DNA from: DASWID01 sp049682815
GTDB lineage: Bacteria > Desulfobacterota_D > UBA1144 > Nemesobacterales > CSP1-2
Reading direction: 5' to 3'
Assembly: GCA_049682815.1 (NCBI GenBank)
Contig: JBAUII010000046.1
Span: forward strand, 1 to 24,715
Length of the DNA stretch: 24,715 nt
The position numbers and the translations under genes were made by a program. Positions 6,208 to 14,360 of the stretch are shown here, in pieces; within the stretch, counting starts at the first letter, position 1; each line of letters opens with the position of its first letter. The notes beneath the pieces were generated by a model. The model saw nothing but the letters and a program-made list of their open reading frames with translations. It was not told the origin of the DNA and ran no database searches.

Positions 6208-6489
6208 ATGAAAAAATTCCTCTTAATTGTATTTTTGTTAGCGCTTTTTCTGATTCCAACATCATCGATAGCACGGACAAATGTCTTTCTAAATTTTGGT
6301 TTGGGCATTCCGGCACCTGTCTACTTAGCTCCATCTCCAGTTTATATTGCTCCTCCTCCCTATTTTGTTCCGCAACCCGTTATTGTTCAACCCGCTCCTG
6401 TAATTATTAGCCCCTATGGGCCTCATTTTAAACACAGGATCAAGCATCATGAGTTAGATTTTGACGACTATTATGAATACGACGACTAG
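6208..6489 (+). CDS. Small secreted Pro-rich (PXPV-type) protein
   Basis: The protein (93 aa) has a clear signal peptide (MKKFLLIVFLLALFLIPTSS, likely cut after SIA at about residue 22). A mature part follows made of short Pro/aromatic units (PAPVYLAPSPVYIAPPPYF, VPQPVIVQPAPVIISP) like the PXPV repeat family. The tail is His/Lys-rich and then Asp/Tyr-rich (DFDDYYEYDD). A GGAGGA (6195-6200) sits seven bases before the ATG, and a TATAAT promoter lies upstream. The product should be exported to the periplasm or surface. The function of such proteins is not established. The His-rich and acidic tail could bind metal or interact with the envelope, but that is speculation. Confidence 0.8.
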   Translation: MKKFLLIVFLLALFLIPTSSIARTNVFLNFGLGIPAPVYLAPSPVYIAPPPYFVPQPVIVQPAPVIISPYGPHFKHRIKHHELDFDDYYEYDD

Positions 6490-6535
6490 ATAATGTGCAA
6501 GCAATAAAAATAACTTTCTTTCGCTATCTCTTAAT

Positions 6536-6562
6536 AAAAAAGGTGCCGGCCTCCTTTTTTTT
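6536..6562 (+). terminator. Probable terminator after the secreted protein gene
   Basis: AAAAAAGG (6535-6543) can pair with CCTTTTTT (6553-6560) around a GC-rich centre containing GCCGGC, and a T run follows. The stem is weaker in GC than a classical terminator, but the position, 46 bases after the stop at 6489, fits. Confidence 0.45.
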
Positions 6563-6611
6563 AAAGGACTAGAAACGGGACGACAATTAAACCCTCTTGC
6601 TTGGATGTTAC

Positions 6612-7304
6612 TTACTCATAGAGAGCTCGTTCAAAAACCTCAGAATACTTTCGGAGAAAATCTCTAAGCTTTCGACGGCGGTACTGCATGATAAATCGAG
6701 GATGTTCTACAGCGTGGACGGCTTTGAAGAAGTTACCTTCGCGGTTGAGGTCTTCGAAGACCTGCCTAATTTTTCCCGTGCCTAGTACTATGGCTGCTTC
6801 GCGTCGTGCTCCGAACCCTGATTGAGATTCGATCGACCGGGTAAGGAATGGCTTGATATCGCGGAGAAGGGCTGGATGATCATAGAAGTTAAAGTTTCTG
6901 CCGTCCTTGACAAACCCTAACGGAGAAACAGCCGTAAGGAAAAAATCTCGATAATACTTCATTGGACCGCCCCATAATTTGATGAATTCATAAATAAATA
7001 CCGACGATAGTTCGCGCTTTTTTGGTAAGTCATTCGTAACACCGCAAAATGCTTCCAGCGCAAATGGATCGGTGAAAGTGACACCAGTAATACCTGCACC
7101 AAATCTTCCTGGATTAATCCCGAAGACAAGTACTCGTTTATGGTTGTCGGAAAAGAACTTACGGAGAAACAATCTTAAATAATCCCGAATGCGTGGACTA
7201 CGATATGGATTCAGGGCAGCCACGCCAGGCGGCAGCTTGTTGCGAAGTGCTAATGACGCGTAGAAACGAAACGCGCGTTCACCGAATGTTGACAACTGTT
7301 TCAT
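6612..7304 (-). CDS. SMUG2-type uracil-DNA glycosylase family protein
   Basis: This looks like the DUF4918/SMUG2 branch of the uracil-DNA glycosylase superfamily, which removes damaged or deaminated bases from DNA. The first active-site motif is GINPGRFGAGITGVTFTDP, with the catalytic-loop Asn in GINPG (compare GMNPG of SMUG1). The second motif is EHPRFI near the C-terminus, with its His. Other family-like stretches are LNPYRSPRI, YRDFFLTAVSPLGFVKDG and NFNFYDHPALL. I place the start at ATG 7304 (230 aa). A TTG nine codons upstream (7331) has only a poorly spaced AAGG before it. The gene is monocistronic, and its stop lies 50 bases from the convergent secreted-protein terminator. The family assignment is good. 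The exact base preference is not determinable here. Confidence 0.82.
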   Translation of the reverse strand: MKQLSTFGERAFRFYASLALRNKLPPGVAALNPYRSPRIRDYLRLFLRKFFSDNHKRVLVFGINPGRFGAGITGVTFTDPFALEAFCGVTNDLPKKRELSSVFIYEFIKLWGGPMKYYRDFFLTAVSPLGFVKDGRNFNFYDHPALLRDIKPFLTRSIESQSGFGARREAAIVLGTGKIRQVFEDLNREGNFFKAVHAVEHPRFIMQYRRRKLRDFLRKYSEVFERALYE

Positions 7305-7468
7305 ACAGAGAATACATTTGAATCGAATCAAGCCTTAGATTTCAGGCTATCAGTTAATAACAGAATACACAAGGGAAACTTTCCTCACCTATTATTCTCC
7401 GTGATATGAAAAGCATGGGGTTATAAATGGAATAATCGAAAAGGTATTAGAAGACTCCTCCAAACATA

Positions 7469-7541
7469 GGCGGGACAAGGATGTCCCGCCGATCGCGGTT
7501 TGTGATCAACCCTAATACGATAGGCGGGGTTTTCCAACCCC
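7469..7541. repeat. Paired GC-rich hairpin repeats
   Basis: Two hairpins lie between the glycosylase and dehydrogenase genes. The first is GGCGGGACA/TGTCCCGCC with loop AGGA (7469-7490). The second is GGGGTT/AACCCC with loop TTCC (7526-7541). Neither has a T run, and both resemble dispersed hairpin repeats common in repeat-rich genomes. The remaining bases of 7332-7629 show no gene. Confidence 0.55.
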
Positions 7542-7629
7542 ACATAAACGGCAGACCTGCTCTGAGGGATCAGTTCCGAGTTAATCTAAGGATGCCAGAT
7601 TAAACGCGACGCGCACCACCTTATTCTTC

Positions 7630-8358
7630 TCATTTAATCATCTTTTTCATCCAATCGTGTGCAAAGATTTCGGCCTCTCCGCTCTCCAAGCCCTCAAGGA
7701 TTTTTTCCGCAACATACTCCGCAGTGTCGGGAGGAAACGGAGGGCCGCCTTCCTGACCGTCATCACTTTCAGCAATATCCTTAATGGTATTCTTCTCAAA
7801 CTCAGTGAGTGTAATATAGGGATACATGACACTGACGTTAATATTGTAGTTTTTTAACTCCTCTCTTGCAGTTAGGCTAATCGCAGCTAATGCTCGTTTG
7901 AGAGATGAGTACGCGCCCATATTGGGCAGGTGCATTAGGGCGGTGCCGGAACTGATGTTAACGATTGTCCCGCCTCCCTGACTCTTCATTACTCGAATAA
8001 CCTCCTGCATCGCTATAAGAGGCCCCACCACATCAAGTTCAAACACATGACGGAAGGCATCAACATCGATTTTCTCTACAGGAGAATCGTATCCTTGCCC
8101 GGCGTTGTTTATTAGAATATCGATGCGACCGAAATGGTCTCTTGCGATTCCGAGCATTTTCCGAACTTCACCTTCCTTCGTCATATCTGCAGGAATTGCA
8201 AATGAATTAGGAAGCGACTTCGAGATACCTTCCAACTTTTTTTTAGAACGAGAAACGAGAGCGACTTTGGCGCCCCGATTCACTAAAAGCCTTGATACGG
8301 CAAGACCAATTCCTGAGGAGGCACCTGTTACGATCGCAACCCTGTTTTGAAAGTTCAT
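7630..8358 (-). CDS. Short-chain dehydrogenase/reductase (SDR)
   Basis: This is a classical SDR, an NAD(P)-dependent oxidoreductase with a Rossmann fold. Numbering from the chosen ATG, it shows the cofactor motif TGASSGIG (residues 11-18), NNAG (84-87), the catalytic Ser in NISSG (about 136) and YSSLK (Tyr150, Lys154). The downstream SVMYPYITLTEF segment fits the substrate loop, and the C-terminus is Met/Lys-rich. I start at ATG 8358 (242 aa), immediately before the first beta strand (MNFQNRVAIVTG), rather than at the TTG 12 codons upstream. No Shine-Dalgarno is obvious. The substrate cannot be told from sequence. An Arg/Ser pair after strand 2 (SRS) suggests NADP rather than NAD. Confidence 0.9.
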   Translation of the reverse strand: MNFQNRVAIVTGASSGIGLAVSRLLVNRGAKVALVSRSKKKLEGISKSLPNSFAIPADMTKEGEVRKMLGIARDHFGRIDILINNAGQGYDSPVEKIDVDAFRHVFELDVVGPLIAMQEVIRVMKSQGGGTIVNISSGTALMHLPNMGAYSSLKRALAAISLTAREELKNYNINVSVMYPYITLTEFEKNTIKDIAESDDGQEGGPPFPPDTAEYVAEKILEGLESGEAEIFAHDWMKKMIK

Positions 8359-8442
8359 ATTGATAAAGTTACTTTTATATTTTAATGCGCGCAATCGATA
8401 GTCGCACGCTGCTTTCTAACGCGGTTAAATCGATGTGGCCTA

Positions 8443-8472
8443 TTGATTAGTATGTTTATTATGAAATATAAT
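8443..8472 (+). promoter_or_regulatory. Promoter of the hydrolase gene
   Basis: TTGATT (8443-8448) and TATAAT (8467-8472) are separated by 18 bases and lie just upstream of ATG 8489. This gives a very short leader of about 10 bases. It lies in the divergent gap between the dehydrogenase and hydrolase genes. Confidence 0.5.
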
Positions 8473-8488
8473 ATTAGAAAGAAGACAG

Positions 8489-9790
8489 ATGGCCTTAGTA
8501 GACCCAGTCATTCTAATACCGGGAATCACCGCAGTTTATTTGAAGGATCAATATACCCTACCCCCCGAATATGTGTGGACAGTTTTAAGAAAAGAATATG
8601 AACGTGTGGCTCTTCATCCAAATGACCTGCGGTATGAAGTAGAAGAACCTTCTCGATTAAGAGCTGACCAATTGTATGAAATTGCATATAAAGAGATAGT
8701 AGAAGAGCTCCGCTATAACCTTAGGTCGAGAGAGGATCGATCTGTTCCCGTTTATCCATTTAGCTACGATTGGAGAATGAGACTCGATGACATCCAGGAT
8801 CAGCTCGATGATTTTGTTGGCGAGGTTATCGACCGAACAAAAATATTAAAGCACTATCACCTGGCCGGCTATTCCCAAAATCCCAAGGTAAATCTCATCG
8901 GACATTCAATGGGAGGGCTCATTATTACAGGCTATTTAAGGAAGAAGGGTGAAAGCTCACCCGTGAAAAAAGTAGTAACTTTGGCCGCACCATATCAAGG
9001 GTCTTTTGAAGCAGTTATTAAGATTACCACCGGTACAGCCGACCTAGGGACTTCTCCACCCAGTTCGAGGGAACGCGAGGCCGCTCGAATCACCCCGGCT
9101 CTATACCATTTACTACCGAGTTTTAAAAACGGGATCGAGACCGACCCGGGAATTCCTGACTCATTATTCCAAACGGGGGCCTGGCAACTAGGCATAGTTG
9201 AAACAATCAAAGAATGGGTGCGATTGAAAGGGCTCCCAATTGAACCACCAATGCAGCTCGCCGAAAAGATTTTCGCAAAATTATTGGCCGACGGCAAACA
9301 ACATCGGGAAGGAATTGATGGGTTTAAACTAGCTGATGCGGGATTAACGTCTGAAAGATGGCTGGCGGTCATAGGTGTTGATTCTGTTACACGAGTCCAT
9401 TTAAAGATCATAAAAAGGGGCACGTCGCCTCAATTTGTCCTGCAATCCTCGGATCGTAGGAATAACTGGGATCCTAAAGGTTATAGTACGAAGGAAAGGC
9501 GATTTACCGGTGACGGAACTGTTCCCTTTGAAGGTGCAATCCCCAAATTCTTGAATGAAGAGAATCTTGTCTGCGTATCGCCGGATGATTATGGATACTG
9601 GGAGCTCGAAGATAAAGCCTTGTCCAAAATTGGCGGTTTTCATGGAATTCTGCCCAATATGAACATGATTCATAGATTAATAGTCAGATTTCTCAGCGAT
9701 AAACCGGATAAGCACGGAAATACCTGGGGCCGCCGAGCACCTGGAGTTGTTGATTGGAATCCGCCTCTAAAACTGAGCGAAAAGACTTAA
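8489..9790 (+). CDS. LCAT-like alpha/beta hydrolase (lipase/acyltransferase)
   Basis: The protein (433 aa) is an alpha/beta hydrolase of the lecithin:cholesterol acyltransferase/lipase type. The first strand and oxyanion region is VILIPGI (7-13). The nucleophile elbow is GHSMGG with Ser140. The probable acid is Asp342 in TGDGTVPF, and the probable base is His385 in GGFHGILPN, with His395 as an alternative. The YPFSYDWR segment (about 89-96) before the nucleophile is typical of LCAT-like proteins. There is no signal peptide, so it is probably cytoplasmic. It likely hydrolyses or transfers acyl esters. The lipid substrate is unknown. A promoter lies immediately upstream. The ribosome-binding site is weak. 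Confidence 0.8.
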   Translation: MALVDPVILIPGITAVYLKDQYTLPPEYVWTVLRKEYERVALHPNDLRYEVEEPSRLRADQLYEIAYKEIVEELRYNLRSREDRSVPVYPFSYDWRMRLDDIQDQLDDFVGEVIDRTKILKHYHLAGYSQNPKVNLIGHSMGGLIITGYLRKKGESSPVKKVVTLAAPYQGSFEAVIKITTGTADLGTSPPSSREREAARITPALYHLLPSFKNGIETDPGIPDSLFQTGAWQLGIVETIKEWVRLKGLPIEPPMQLAEKIFAKLLADGKQHREGIDGFKLADAGLTSERWLAVIGVDSVTRVHLKIIKRGTSPQFVLQSSDRRNNWDPKGYSTKERRFTGDGTVPFEGAIPKFLNEENLVCVSPDDYGYWELEDKALSKIGGFHGILPNMNMIHRLIVRFLSDKPDKHGNTWGRRAPGVVDWNPPLKLSEKT

Positions 9791-10014
9791 CGGATCCGGA
9801 TCAACTGATTGAGAAAATTTCAACTTCGGACAATTTTTGTGGAACTCAGTAGATATCACTGGTAGTCATAAACAAAAAATCCTATCATTAATGACTTAGT
9901 AGGTGATTTAGACTGCATTAATCTAATTCGAATGAACCACCCTTAGCAGCTAAAGAAAAGCCCCTATGTCTCTTAATGTTGAAGTGAGCTACCATTCTGA
10001 TAAAATCAAAGGCC

Positions 10015-10629
10015 ATGAAAAGAATAATGCTTATTATACTTATTCTATCCTATTCAGTCCCACCAGGCTTTTCACAGACCTCGGAATCCTATTCTGAAAC
10101 GGGCGTGGATAAATTTCTGAAAGGCGAATATCAGGGAGCCATACAGGATTTCAACAAGGCTATTGAGCAAAACCCTAAATATGCAGAAGCATATGAAGCA
10201 AGAGCTGCAGCAAGGGTTGGCCTAAGACAGTACAAAGAAGCGATACTGGACTACAGCAAGGCCATTGAACTTAATCCCAGTCTTGCGTCGGCCCACATAG
10301 GCAGGGGTAAAGCGAAAGGCGCAATAAAGGACTATACGGGTGCTATTGAGGACTACAGTACCGCTATAGGACTCGATCCCAATGATGAATTAGCATACGT
10401 AGGAAGAGGTTTAGCAAAGGGGAGTATGAGCGATTATAAAGGTGCTATAGTGGATTTTGACAAAGCGATCCAGCTTATGCCCAATAGTGAACAAGCATAC
10501 TACAATAGAGGTGTAGCAAAAATTCTTTCAGGACAAACAGAAAGTGGTTGCTCGGACTTATCCAAGGCCGGTGAATTAGGATATGCTGAGGCTAAGGAAG
10601 ATATAGAAAGCTTCTGCATCAATAAATAA
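10015..10629 (+). CDS. Secreted TPR-repeat protein
   Basis: An N-terminal signal peptide (about residues 1-20, cut after GFS) is followed by four consecutive 34-residue tetratricopeptide repeats (about 24-57, 58-91, 92-125, 126-159). These carry the usual pattern of A-Y-x-x-R-G and Y-x-x-A-I-x-D-x-x-K-A-I. A shorter Sel1-like half repeat (about 160-190) ends the protein, with two cysteines (CSDL, SFC) that could form a periplasmic disulfide. The product (204 aa) should be a periplasmic protein-protein interaction scaffold. A -10-like TAAAAT at 10001-10006 lies so close to ATG 10015 that the transcript would be nearly leaderless. A short AAAGG also precedes the start. Confidence 0.85.
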   Translation: MKRIMLIILILSYSVPPGFSQTSESYSETGVDKFLKGEYQGAIQDFNKAIEQNPKYAEAYEARAAARVGLRQYKEAILDYSKAIELNPSLASAHIGRGKAKGAIKDYTGAIEDYSTAIGLDPNDELAYVGRGLAKGSMSDYKGAIVDFDKAIQLMPNSEQAYYNRGVAKILSGQTESGCSDLSKAGELGYAEAKEDIESFCINK

Positions 10630-11155
10630 TCCTGCCGCTGCGGGACTTCGTTTTCCGAACAAAAAGTCTTTCAAGGCATTTTTGTAGAAGCCAGAGATTC
10701 AAGTTGTAACATCCTTAAAACTATTTTCTTTCATCTCTTACTCTTCTTTCTGACTTCTTTGTCTTCGTACAAAGAGGCAAACCTTCGATCCTTCGATGAA
10801 ACGACAGGCCCGTCGATAATGTTCAGGGATCAGGAAAAGACTGTCAGAAATCCTCCTTAATCCTCCTTTACAAAAGGAGGAAATTACCTTCTGGCGAAGC
10901 TTCTGAGAATAGACCCTGCCCAGTTCATCCTCCCCTTTTTAAAAGGGGAGTTAGAGGGGATTTTAACGTCTTCGCGCCTGATTTTCTTAACGCAATTTTT
11001 GGAAAGCCGTATACGTCCTCTTCATCATAAAATTGACTAATCAACCTAATCAACTCTGATACTTGCGAAGTGCGAGTATAAAGCGACGACCCCGTAGATA
11101 AAGGAAATTATCGGGTTAGGTTTTCATTCCGAGAAATCCAAAATATTTTTTAAAG
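10630..11155. repeat. Composite dispersed-repeat region
   Basis: There is no gene in these 526 bases. They hold a minus-oriented copy of the repeat seen at 1-120 (TTTGTCTTCGTACAAAGAGG at about 10760), a hairpin TCCTCCTTT/AAAGGAGGA (10861-10881), a second hairpin CTCCCCTTTT/AAAAGGGGAG (10930-10950), and CTTAACGCAATTTTTGGAAA (about 10986). The last motif recurs, with small changes, at about 24373 and inverted at about 15352. It looks like a mosaic of short repeats between two genes that read toward each other. Confidence 0.6.
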
Positions 11156-13729
11156 TCATTGCAGTTGTCTTACCGCTCTCTCAACATTCCCTGCCAGCGA
11201 TTGGTAATCCTTACCCTTGAGATAGAGGGGCGGTCCAAACACCACCCGCACACGACCGGGCCTCGGAAATCTCCATGATCGATGCAACACCCTGTAAACT
11301 CCTTCTACGCAAACTGGAACGACAGGTATGTTCAGCATCGAGGCAATCATACCTACCCCTGGCTGAAACTCCTTGATCTCCCCTTTGTCGGTGCGTTCGC
11401 CCTCGGGGAATATAAGGATCGAGTTTCCCTCGTCTACCAATTCACCAATATAACGGAGGGTCTGCCGGGTTCCGGTCTCTCGCTGAGGAAGTGGAAAGGC
11501 ATTAAATAGCAACGAGGCAAGATAATACTCAACGCTTTTCAGGAACCATTCCCATCGAGCATGCCCCTTGGGATGGAAATGAGCCCTGAAAAACTCCTTA
11601 CCCATTGCCGGTGCTACACGATAACGTCGGTGAGGAGGTAGAGAGCGCAGAATCACCGGAGCATCGAATGAGCTTTGGTGATTGGATGCCAGTATTACTG
11701 GCCCATCGAGCGATCTAAGATTTTCAATTCCGTCGACTCGAATCCATGCAAAGATCCGAGATATCGGAAGGACCCAAGTCGCAAGACTGAGATGTCTGAA
11801 CATACGAGCAATCCAGCTTCTGTTCCACGCTGGGAATTCTACCGGTTCGATAGCAGGACTGGCTTGCGAATTCTCTATCAGACGGCGAATCTCTCTCACG
11901 TCTCGAGCCTGAGAAAATCTCTCCTCGTCCAGATGAGTTTGGTACCTCTCCTCGATCTCCATCAATAGCTCCACCCGCTCTAAGGAGCTCAGTCCAAGCT
12001 CTTCAATTGTCTCGGCAGGACCCGTGATCTTATCAGCAAAGACCCGCTCGATTATGGAATCAATCGAATCTCTGGCATCATGACTCTCATATCCTGTCTT
12101 CCCGGTTTCATACCATTTCTTGACCTCTCGCCTCTTTAATTTTTGTGTTCCTTCGGTGCGTGGAAGCCTTTCACCAGGCCACTCGGTAATGCCCCGTATC
12201 TTCTGATGATCAGCCAGACGGGAGTTTGCAGTACGCATAAGCCCTTCAATATCAATAAGACCCTTATACTCGGAACTCTTTCGGTCTGCCACCACAACGG
12301 CATGCACACGCTCTTCTCCATCGGTTCTGACTCCAATCACCGCCGATTCGCTAACACCGGGAAGCGCATTAAGCACGTGCTCCACATCCTCTGGAAACAC
12401 GTTCATACCCTCCGGAGTGACAATAATCTCCTTTTTACGACCATGTATATAGAGATTACCCTGGTCATCGAAAGAACCGATGTCACCAGTATGAAACCAC
12501 CCTCCATCAAACGCCTCCTCCGTTTCAGTTTGAGCCTTGAAATACCCATGGGTCACCGTCTCGCCTCTGATAAGTATCTCACCGTCCGTCGCAATCTTTA
12601 TCTCAACACCCGGAATCACCTTCCCCACCGACCCCCTGCTTATCTTTAAGGGATTATTGAAGGTGACTATCGGAGCACTCTCCGTAAGTCCATAACCCTG
12701 AATAACCACAAATCCAAGACGGGACCAAAATTCTTCCAGCTCCGGATCGAGTGGAGCCGCACCAACAATAAAGCTCCAAAACTTGAGCCCGAATAACCGA
12801 TGAACTCTCCAGTGCTTAAGCCATCGCCTTGCGATGTGCAGGCTTCGGTCAGCTAATTTTGATAAGCGTAGCTTTTGGGTGACGAGATGCATCCGCAAGG
12901 CATCAAGCATCTTTGGAACGCATACTAAAACCGAAATTCTCCTCTTTCGAATCTGGCGCACGACATCAAAGGGATTATAACCATGCATGAAGATCACTGT
13001 GCCACCGATCATCGGTACGATAAATAGCGCCATCGCCTGTCCAAAGAGATGACTAAGCGGAGGAAGAATGAGAAACCGTATGGGCAAGAACAGCCTTAGA
13101 TACTTACGGAATCTTAACGCCTCTTTCTCGATCGGTCTCAGATTTGCAAGGATGTTTCTATGAGTAAGCACCACCCCTTTAGGTTCGGCCGTAGCACCGG
13201 AAGTAAAAATAATTTCTACAACATCATCTCGAGCAATGCTACACGAGCCTTTAAAGTCCCCGCCATCAACCACTCGACGACTCCCGGCGATGTCATGATA
13301 TTTAATAAACTCCGAATAGGCCGAACCGTTTGGCCACACTATATCAGGCAGTCTCCAGACTTCAATCTTTCCGTCTAGAGAAGGCATCGCAGTCTCCTCT
13401 CCAACGAGAACCAGAGGAGCCTCAACGATACTTATGACCCTTTTCAAAAAATCTGGGGATGATTGGTAATCTATCGGTACGAGTACAGCACCGGTAATCA
13501 AGCACCCCCAAAACGCAATCACCCACTCGGGCCTGTTCTCACTCCATATAACCACATTATCGCCCTTTTTTATGTTGTTGCCATTCAATCTAAGGGCGAA
13601 TTCTCTAGCTGCGTGTGTGATGTCCGAGTAAGAGAATGTTTTTGAACGGTAACCGCTGTCGTAAGTTATATAGTCCCCCGGCTGAGAGGCAAGTTGGCTA
13701 AAGAAATCAACCAGGGTTTCATATCGCAT
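11156..13729 (-). CDS. AMP-ligase / acyl carrier / acyltransferase fusion
   Basis: Three domains follow one another (numbering from an upstream TTG at 13765, 869 aa). The adenylate-forming acyl ligase occupies about 13-550, with phosphate loop FTSGATAEPKGV (187-198), GYGLTES (357-363), TGDIG with Asp428, GRKKEIIV and a C-terminal KLKRREV lysine region. A carrier-protein domain (about 565-632) has LGLSSLERVEL, with Ser594 as the likely phosphopantetheine site and Ser in place of the usual Asp before it. A PlsC-type acyltransferase (about 655-869) has NHQSSFD (His696, Asp701) and FPEGERT (786-792). It probably activates a fatty acid, holds it on the internal carrier and transfers it to a lysophospholipid or phosphoglycerol acceptor. 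The order is opposite to E. coli Aas, whose acyltransferase is N-terminal. I prefer ATG 13729 (857 aa), which directly precedes the ligase fold. Confidence 0.88.
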   Translation of the reverse strand: MRYETLVDFFSQLASQPGDYITYDSGYRSKTFSYSDITHAAREFALRLNGNNIKKGDNVVIWSENRPEWVIAFWGCLITGAVLVPIDYQSSPDFLKRVISIVEAPLVLVGEETAMPSLDGKIEVWRLPDIVWPNGSAYSEFIKYHDIAGSRRVVDGGDFKGSCSIARDDVVEIIFTSGATAEPKGVVLTHRNILANLRPIEKEALRFRKYLRLFLPIRFLILPPLSHLFGQAMALFIVPMIGGTVIFMHGYNPFDVVRQIRKRRISVLVCVPKMLDALRMHLVTQKLRLSKLADRSLHIARRWLKHWRVHRLFGLKFWSFIVGAAPLDPELEEFWSRLGFVVIQGYGLTESAPIVTFNNPLKISRGSVGKVIPGVEIKIATDGEILIRGETVTHGYFKAQTETEEAFDGGWFHTGDIGSFDDQGNLYIHGRKKEIIVTPEGMNVFPEDVEHVLNALPGVSESAVIGVRTDGEERVHAVVVADRKSSEYKGLIDIEGLMRTANSRLADHQKIRGITEWPGERLPRTEGTQKLKRREVKKWYETGKTGYESHDARDSIDSIIERVFADKITGPAETIEELGLSSLERVELLMEIEERYQTHLDEERFSQARDVREIRRLIENSQASPAIEPVEFPAWNRSWIARMFRHLSLATWVLPISRIFAWIRVDGIENLRSLDGPVILASNHQSSFDAPVILRSLPPHRRYRVAPAMGKEFFRAHFHPKGHARWEWFLKSVEYYLASLLFNAFPLPQRETGTRQTLRYIGELVDEGNSILIFPEGERTDKGEIKEFQPGVGMIASMLNIPVVPVCVEGVYRVLHRSWRFPRPGRVRVVFGPPLYLKGKDYQSLAGNVERAVRQLQ

Positions 13730-13956
13730 TTCCGATATTATTAAAGATACCCTCCGATTAGACAAATGCTAAAATAGAATCATAACATTACGATTGCAAT
13801 GGTAATTCAGCTAAAAAGCAACGCATAGCTTTTTTCTTTATGTTGTATTCGGGAGTTTTTGGATTCAAGTCTCAGGCGGGATATTGAGGAAACTATCTAC
13901 TCGTGATCTTAATATCTTATCGGATTTATTTTTGAATACTCTTCAAATCAGAGAGC

Positions 13957-13988
13957 TATGCGTGTCACCAAGCTGGGTGACACGCATA
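13957..13988. terminator. Perfect 13-bp hairpin, likely terminator
   Basis: TATGCGTGTCACC (13957-13969) and GGTGACACGCATA (13976-13988) pair perfectly around AAGCTG. The stem can extend through AGAG/CTCT. On the + strand CTTTTT follows, and on the minus strand the tail is only CTGATTTG. It lies 52 bases past the stop of the tiny minus-strand gene at 14040, so I take it as that gene's transcript end, despite the better U tract on the other strand. A dimeric-regulator operator is the alternative. Confidence 0.5.
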
Positions 13989-14039
13989 AACTCTTTTTAC
14001 TTCCAATCTAAACTAACCGAGTAAACAACCAATCTGCAA

Positions 14040-14111
14040 CTACTTCTTCTTCTTGGCTGTACTCTTCTTAGCCTTGGCTTTTGCCTTTGGCTTGGCTTTT
14101 GCCTTTGCCAT
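14040..14111 (-). CDS. Tiny Lys/Ala-rich histone-H1-like peptide (23 aa)
   Basis: The 23-codon frame encodes almost only Lys and Ala with one Pro, one Ser and one Thr. It begins MAKAKAKPKAKAKAKK and ends in four lysines. This composition matches the C-terminal tails of histone H1 and bacterial H1-like proteins that bind DNA non-specifically. It is very likely a real gene. GGGAGGTGA (14118-14126) lies six bases before the ATG, the best ribosome-binding site in the window. A sigma70-like promoter lies upstream and a 13-bp hairpin lies downstream. An overlapping longer frame (13997-14203) has no such signals. A nucleoid- or RNA-binding role is inferred from composition only. It could also be a translated leader. 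Confidence 0.65.
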   Translation of the reverse strand: MAKAKAKPKAKAKAKKSTAKKKK

Positions 14112-14145
14112 TCGTTCTCACCTCCCGATAAGAATTTATTAACTA

Positions 14146-14174
14146 TATATAATACAATTATTTTAATAATGCAA
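14146..14174 (-). promoter_or_regulatory. Promoter of the tiny Lys-rich peptide gene
   Basis: On the minus strand, TTGCAT (14169-14174) and TATATA (14146-14151) are 17 bases apart. The DNA upstream is strongly AT-rich and includes a run of 15 or so A (about 14211-14225), which could act as an UP-type element. The leader to ATG 14111 would be about 28 bases. Confidence 0.5.
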
Positions 14175-14360
14175 TAGAAAATTTTTGAAATCTGAAAAAA
14201 CATAACTTTTGAAAAAAAAAAAAAAAGAAAATAGACTTCGATATTTTAGAAAACTAAAAGTTGTTTCGATATTAATAATCCTCTGATAATCAGATGGGTT
14301 CAAATAAATTTCTAATCAAAATAGGAATGACGTGAGAAATTGTATTTAACTACACACGTC

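Noticed and set aside
9401..9673. 90-codon minus-strand frame
   Set aside because: It is antisense to the catalytic C-terminal part of the alpha/beta hydrolase.
10861..10950. Repeated hairpins as a CRISPR array
   Set aside because: Only two unlike hairpins are present, with no regularly spaced identical repeats and no cas genes.
12143..12649. 168-codon + strand frame
   Set aside because: It is antisense to the conserved ligase domain of the fusion protein. It has no ribosome-binding site and no recognisable domain.
13997..14203. 68-codon minus-strand frame overlapping the tiny Lys-rich peptide
   Set aside because: The strong ribosome-binding site fits the 23-codon frame at 14111, not this one. 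Its N-terminal part would lie upstream of and across the promoter.
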